Shown here: positions 6,921 to 7,616 of the stretch, one piece after another | Position numbering within the stretch: position 1 is the first letter of the stretch | Layout: every line of letters begins with the position of its first letter | Source: Candidatus Zixiibacteriota bacterium | GTDB lineage: Bacteria > Zixibacteria > MSB-5A5 > WJJR01 | Assembly (NCBI GenBank): GCA_020058315.1 | Contig: JAGVEK010000236.1 | Coordinates: 1-7,616, forward strand | Reading direction: 5' to 3' | DNA length: 7,616 nt | The notes under the pieces: model-generated | What the model saw: only the letters and a program-made list of their open reading frames with translations | Told to the model about the DNA's origin: nothing | Database searches by the model: none | Program-made: the position numbers and the translations under genes

Positions 6921-7616
6921 TCAGCGACATGGAACCAACCTGCCTCCAGAGCGGTGCCCGCGAGCCGGGACCACGTCAGGAAAATGGGAAGAACGGGTTG
7001 ACGGAAGATCCTTACGGGCAGTGCGCCTCCGGGTCCCACGGTCGGCTCGCCGCGGGACCGTCGGCCAATTCGGGCCTCGTCCCCCCCCAGGGGCGCACTG
7101 CTGACTATTGGCGTTTCCTGATGGACAGGCCGCCGCGACGGCTTCCATGGAGAGATTGGATGACTCCTCACGGAAGTAGGCGCGTTCGATGACGTTGCGC
7201 AGTTCGTAGAGATTGGCGCGTTCCGAGATGCGCTGGACCAGACCAACAACGGGTGGGTCGATACCGAGGATATGCTGCCCGTAGCGGCGATTGAGATCGG
7301 CGATGACATCAGTGACGAACTGACGAATCTGCGGCTCGGTGCGCGGGAACCCTGACCATTGGAGAACACAATTGAAGAAGGAACTCAGCTCGTCTTTCAG
7401 GTGCCGGGAGTAATCGGCGAAGCAGTGACTGGTCGCATGGAACACGACCGGCGACCGGTCTGATGGTTGCGAGAGCCCACGGCAGACCGCGACCAATTTC
7501 ATCATTGCTTCGGGAGCCAGCCGGTGGATGTGCCTGAAAATGATCGCCTCGACGGATCGCCGACCGGTCGTCACCGGGTTTGCGCGCCGGGTGGCGCTCA
7601 ACTGATCCAGGATTGC
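6921..7616 (-). CDS. Partial, degenerate sigma-54-activator-like AAA+ protein
   Basis: The frame enters from the right edge (Ala-Ile-Leu-Asp-Gln are its first five codons in the window) and stops at 6921, giving 231 residues. The part from 7616 to about 7122 aligns with the second half of a sigma-54-interaction AAA+ domain. AIIFRHIHRLAPEAMMKLVAV (7547 leftwards) sits where such proteins have LFLDEI-L-peaQ-kLLrvL. VVFHATS corresponds to sensor I. DELSSFFNCV corresponds to the DLyyRLnV segment. DLNRRYGQHILGIDPPVV, then LYELRNVIERAYF, matches the C-terminal helices. The Walker B Asp-Glu is Arg-His, and the sensor II arginine of NVREL is Tyr, so ATP hydrolysis is doubtful. The last 66 residues are Arg/Pro/Gly-rich with no Fis-type helix-turn-helix, and cross a run of eight G. 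Walker A and the GAFTGA loop would lie outside the window. It could be a pseudogene or a non-hydrolysing regulator. Confidence 0.6.
   Translation of the reverse strand, partial: AILDQLSATRRANPVTTGRRSVEAIIFRHIHRLAPEAMMKLVAVCRGLSQPSDRSPVVFHATSHCFADYSRHLKDELSSFFNCVLQWSGFPRTEPQIRQFVTDVIADLNRRYGQHILGIDPPVVGLVQRISERANLYELRNVIERAYFREESSNLSMEAVAAACPSGNANSQQCAPGGGRGPNWPTVPRRADRGTRRRTARKDLPSTRSSHFPDVVPARGHRSGGRLVPCR
7032..7059. repeat. Inverted repeat in the tail of the regulator frame
   Basis: GGTCCC (7032-7037) pairs with GGGACC (7054-7059). After one mismatch, CGG (7039-7041) pairs with CCG (7050-7052), giving an interrupted GC-rich stem. It lies inside the Arg-rich tail of the minus-strand frame, downstream of the recognisable domain. 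It would fit a hairpin beyond the true end of that gene, but no T-tract follows on either strand. Confidence 0.3.

Noticed and set aside
6659..7192. 177-codon plus-strand frame through the right-hand region
   Set aside because: It runs opposite the small gene and the AAA+ homology, has no family resemblance, and is probably a GC-driven open frame.

Overview
The window is moderately GC-rich bacterial DNA. A secreted OmpA-family protein with a peptidoglycan-binding C-terminus implies a Gram-negative cell envelope. Good Shine-Dalgarno sequences (AGGAGGAG, AGGAG) precede the main genes. The pairing of a thiolase with a fused ADP-forming acyl-CoA synthetase is common in anaerobic or fermentative, often uncultivated bacteria. 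A member of the FCB or a related candidate phylum is a reasonable guess, but nothing here fixes the taxonomy.

Layout. (1) 123-1331, plus strand: OmpA-family envelope protein. (2) 1332-1897: a 566-base spacer. Its first 150 bases hold four perfect inverted repeats almost end to end; the rest has no convincing gene. (3) 1898-3815: a thiolase followed 25 bases later by a DNA alkylation repair (AlkD-like) protein, probably co-transcribed. (4) 3977-6094: a 705-residue acetate/acyl-CoA ligase (ADP-forming) with alpha and beta parts fused, behind a 161-base spacer with two inverted repeats. (5) 6095-7616: a poorly coding region. It contains a 75-codon fragment that looks like the middle of a type VI secretion sheath protein (TssC/VipB), a small 70-residue cysteine-bearing protein on the minus strand, and, entering from the right edge on the minus strand, the second half of a sigma-54-activator-like AAA+ domain whose Walker B acids and sensor II arginine appear to be lost.

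How the genes fit together. The thiolase cleaves or forms 3-ketoacyl-CoA, and the ADP-forming synthetase can turn the resulting acetyl- or acyl-CoA into free acid with ATP formation, so the two could share an energy-conserving acyl-CoA pathway. The AlkD-like gene between them has no obvious biochemical tie to either. The right end looks like an eroding accessory region: a sheath-gene remnant, a degenerate regulator and an orphan small protein lie within 1.3 kb. No RNA gene, CRISPR array or complete mobile element was seen.
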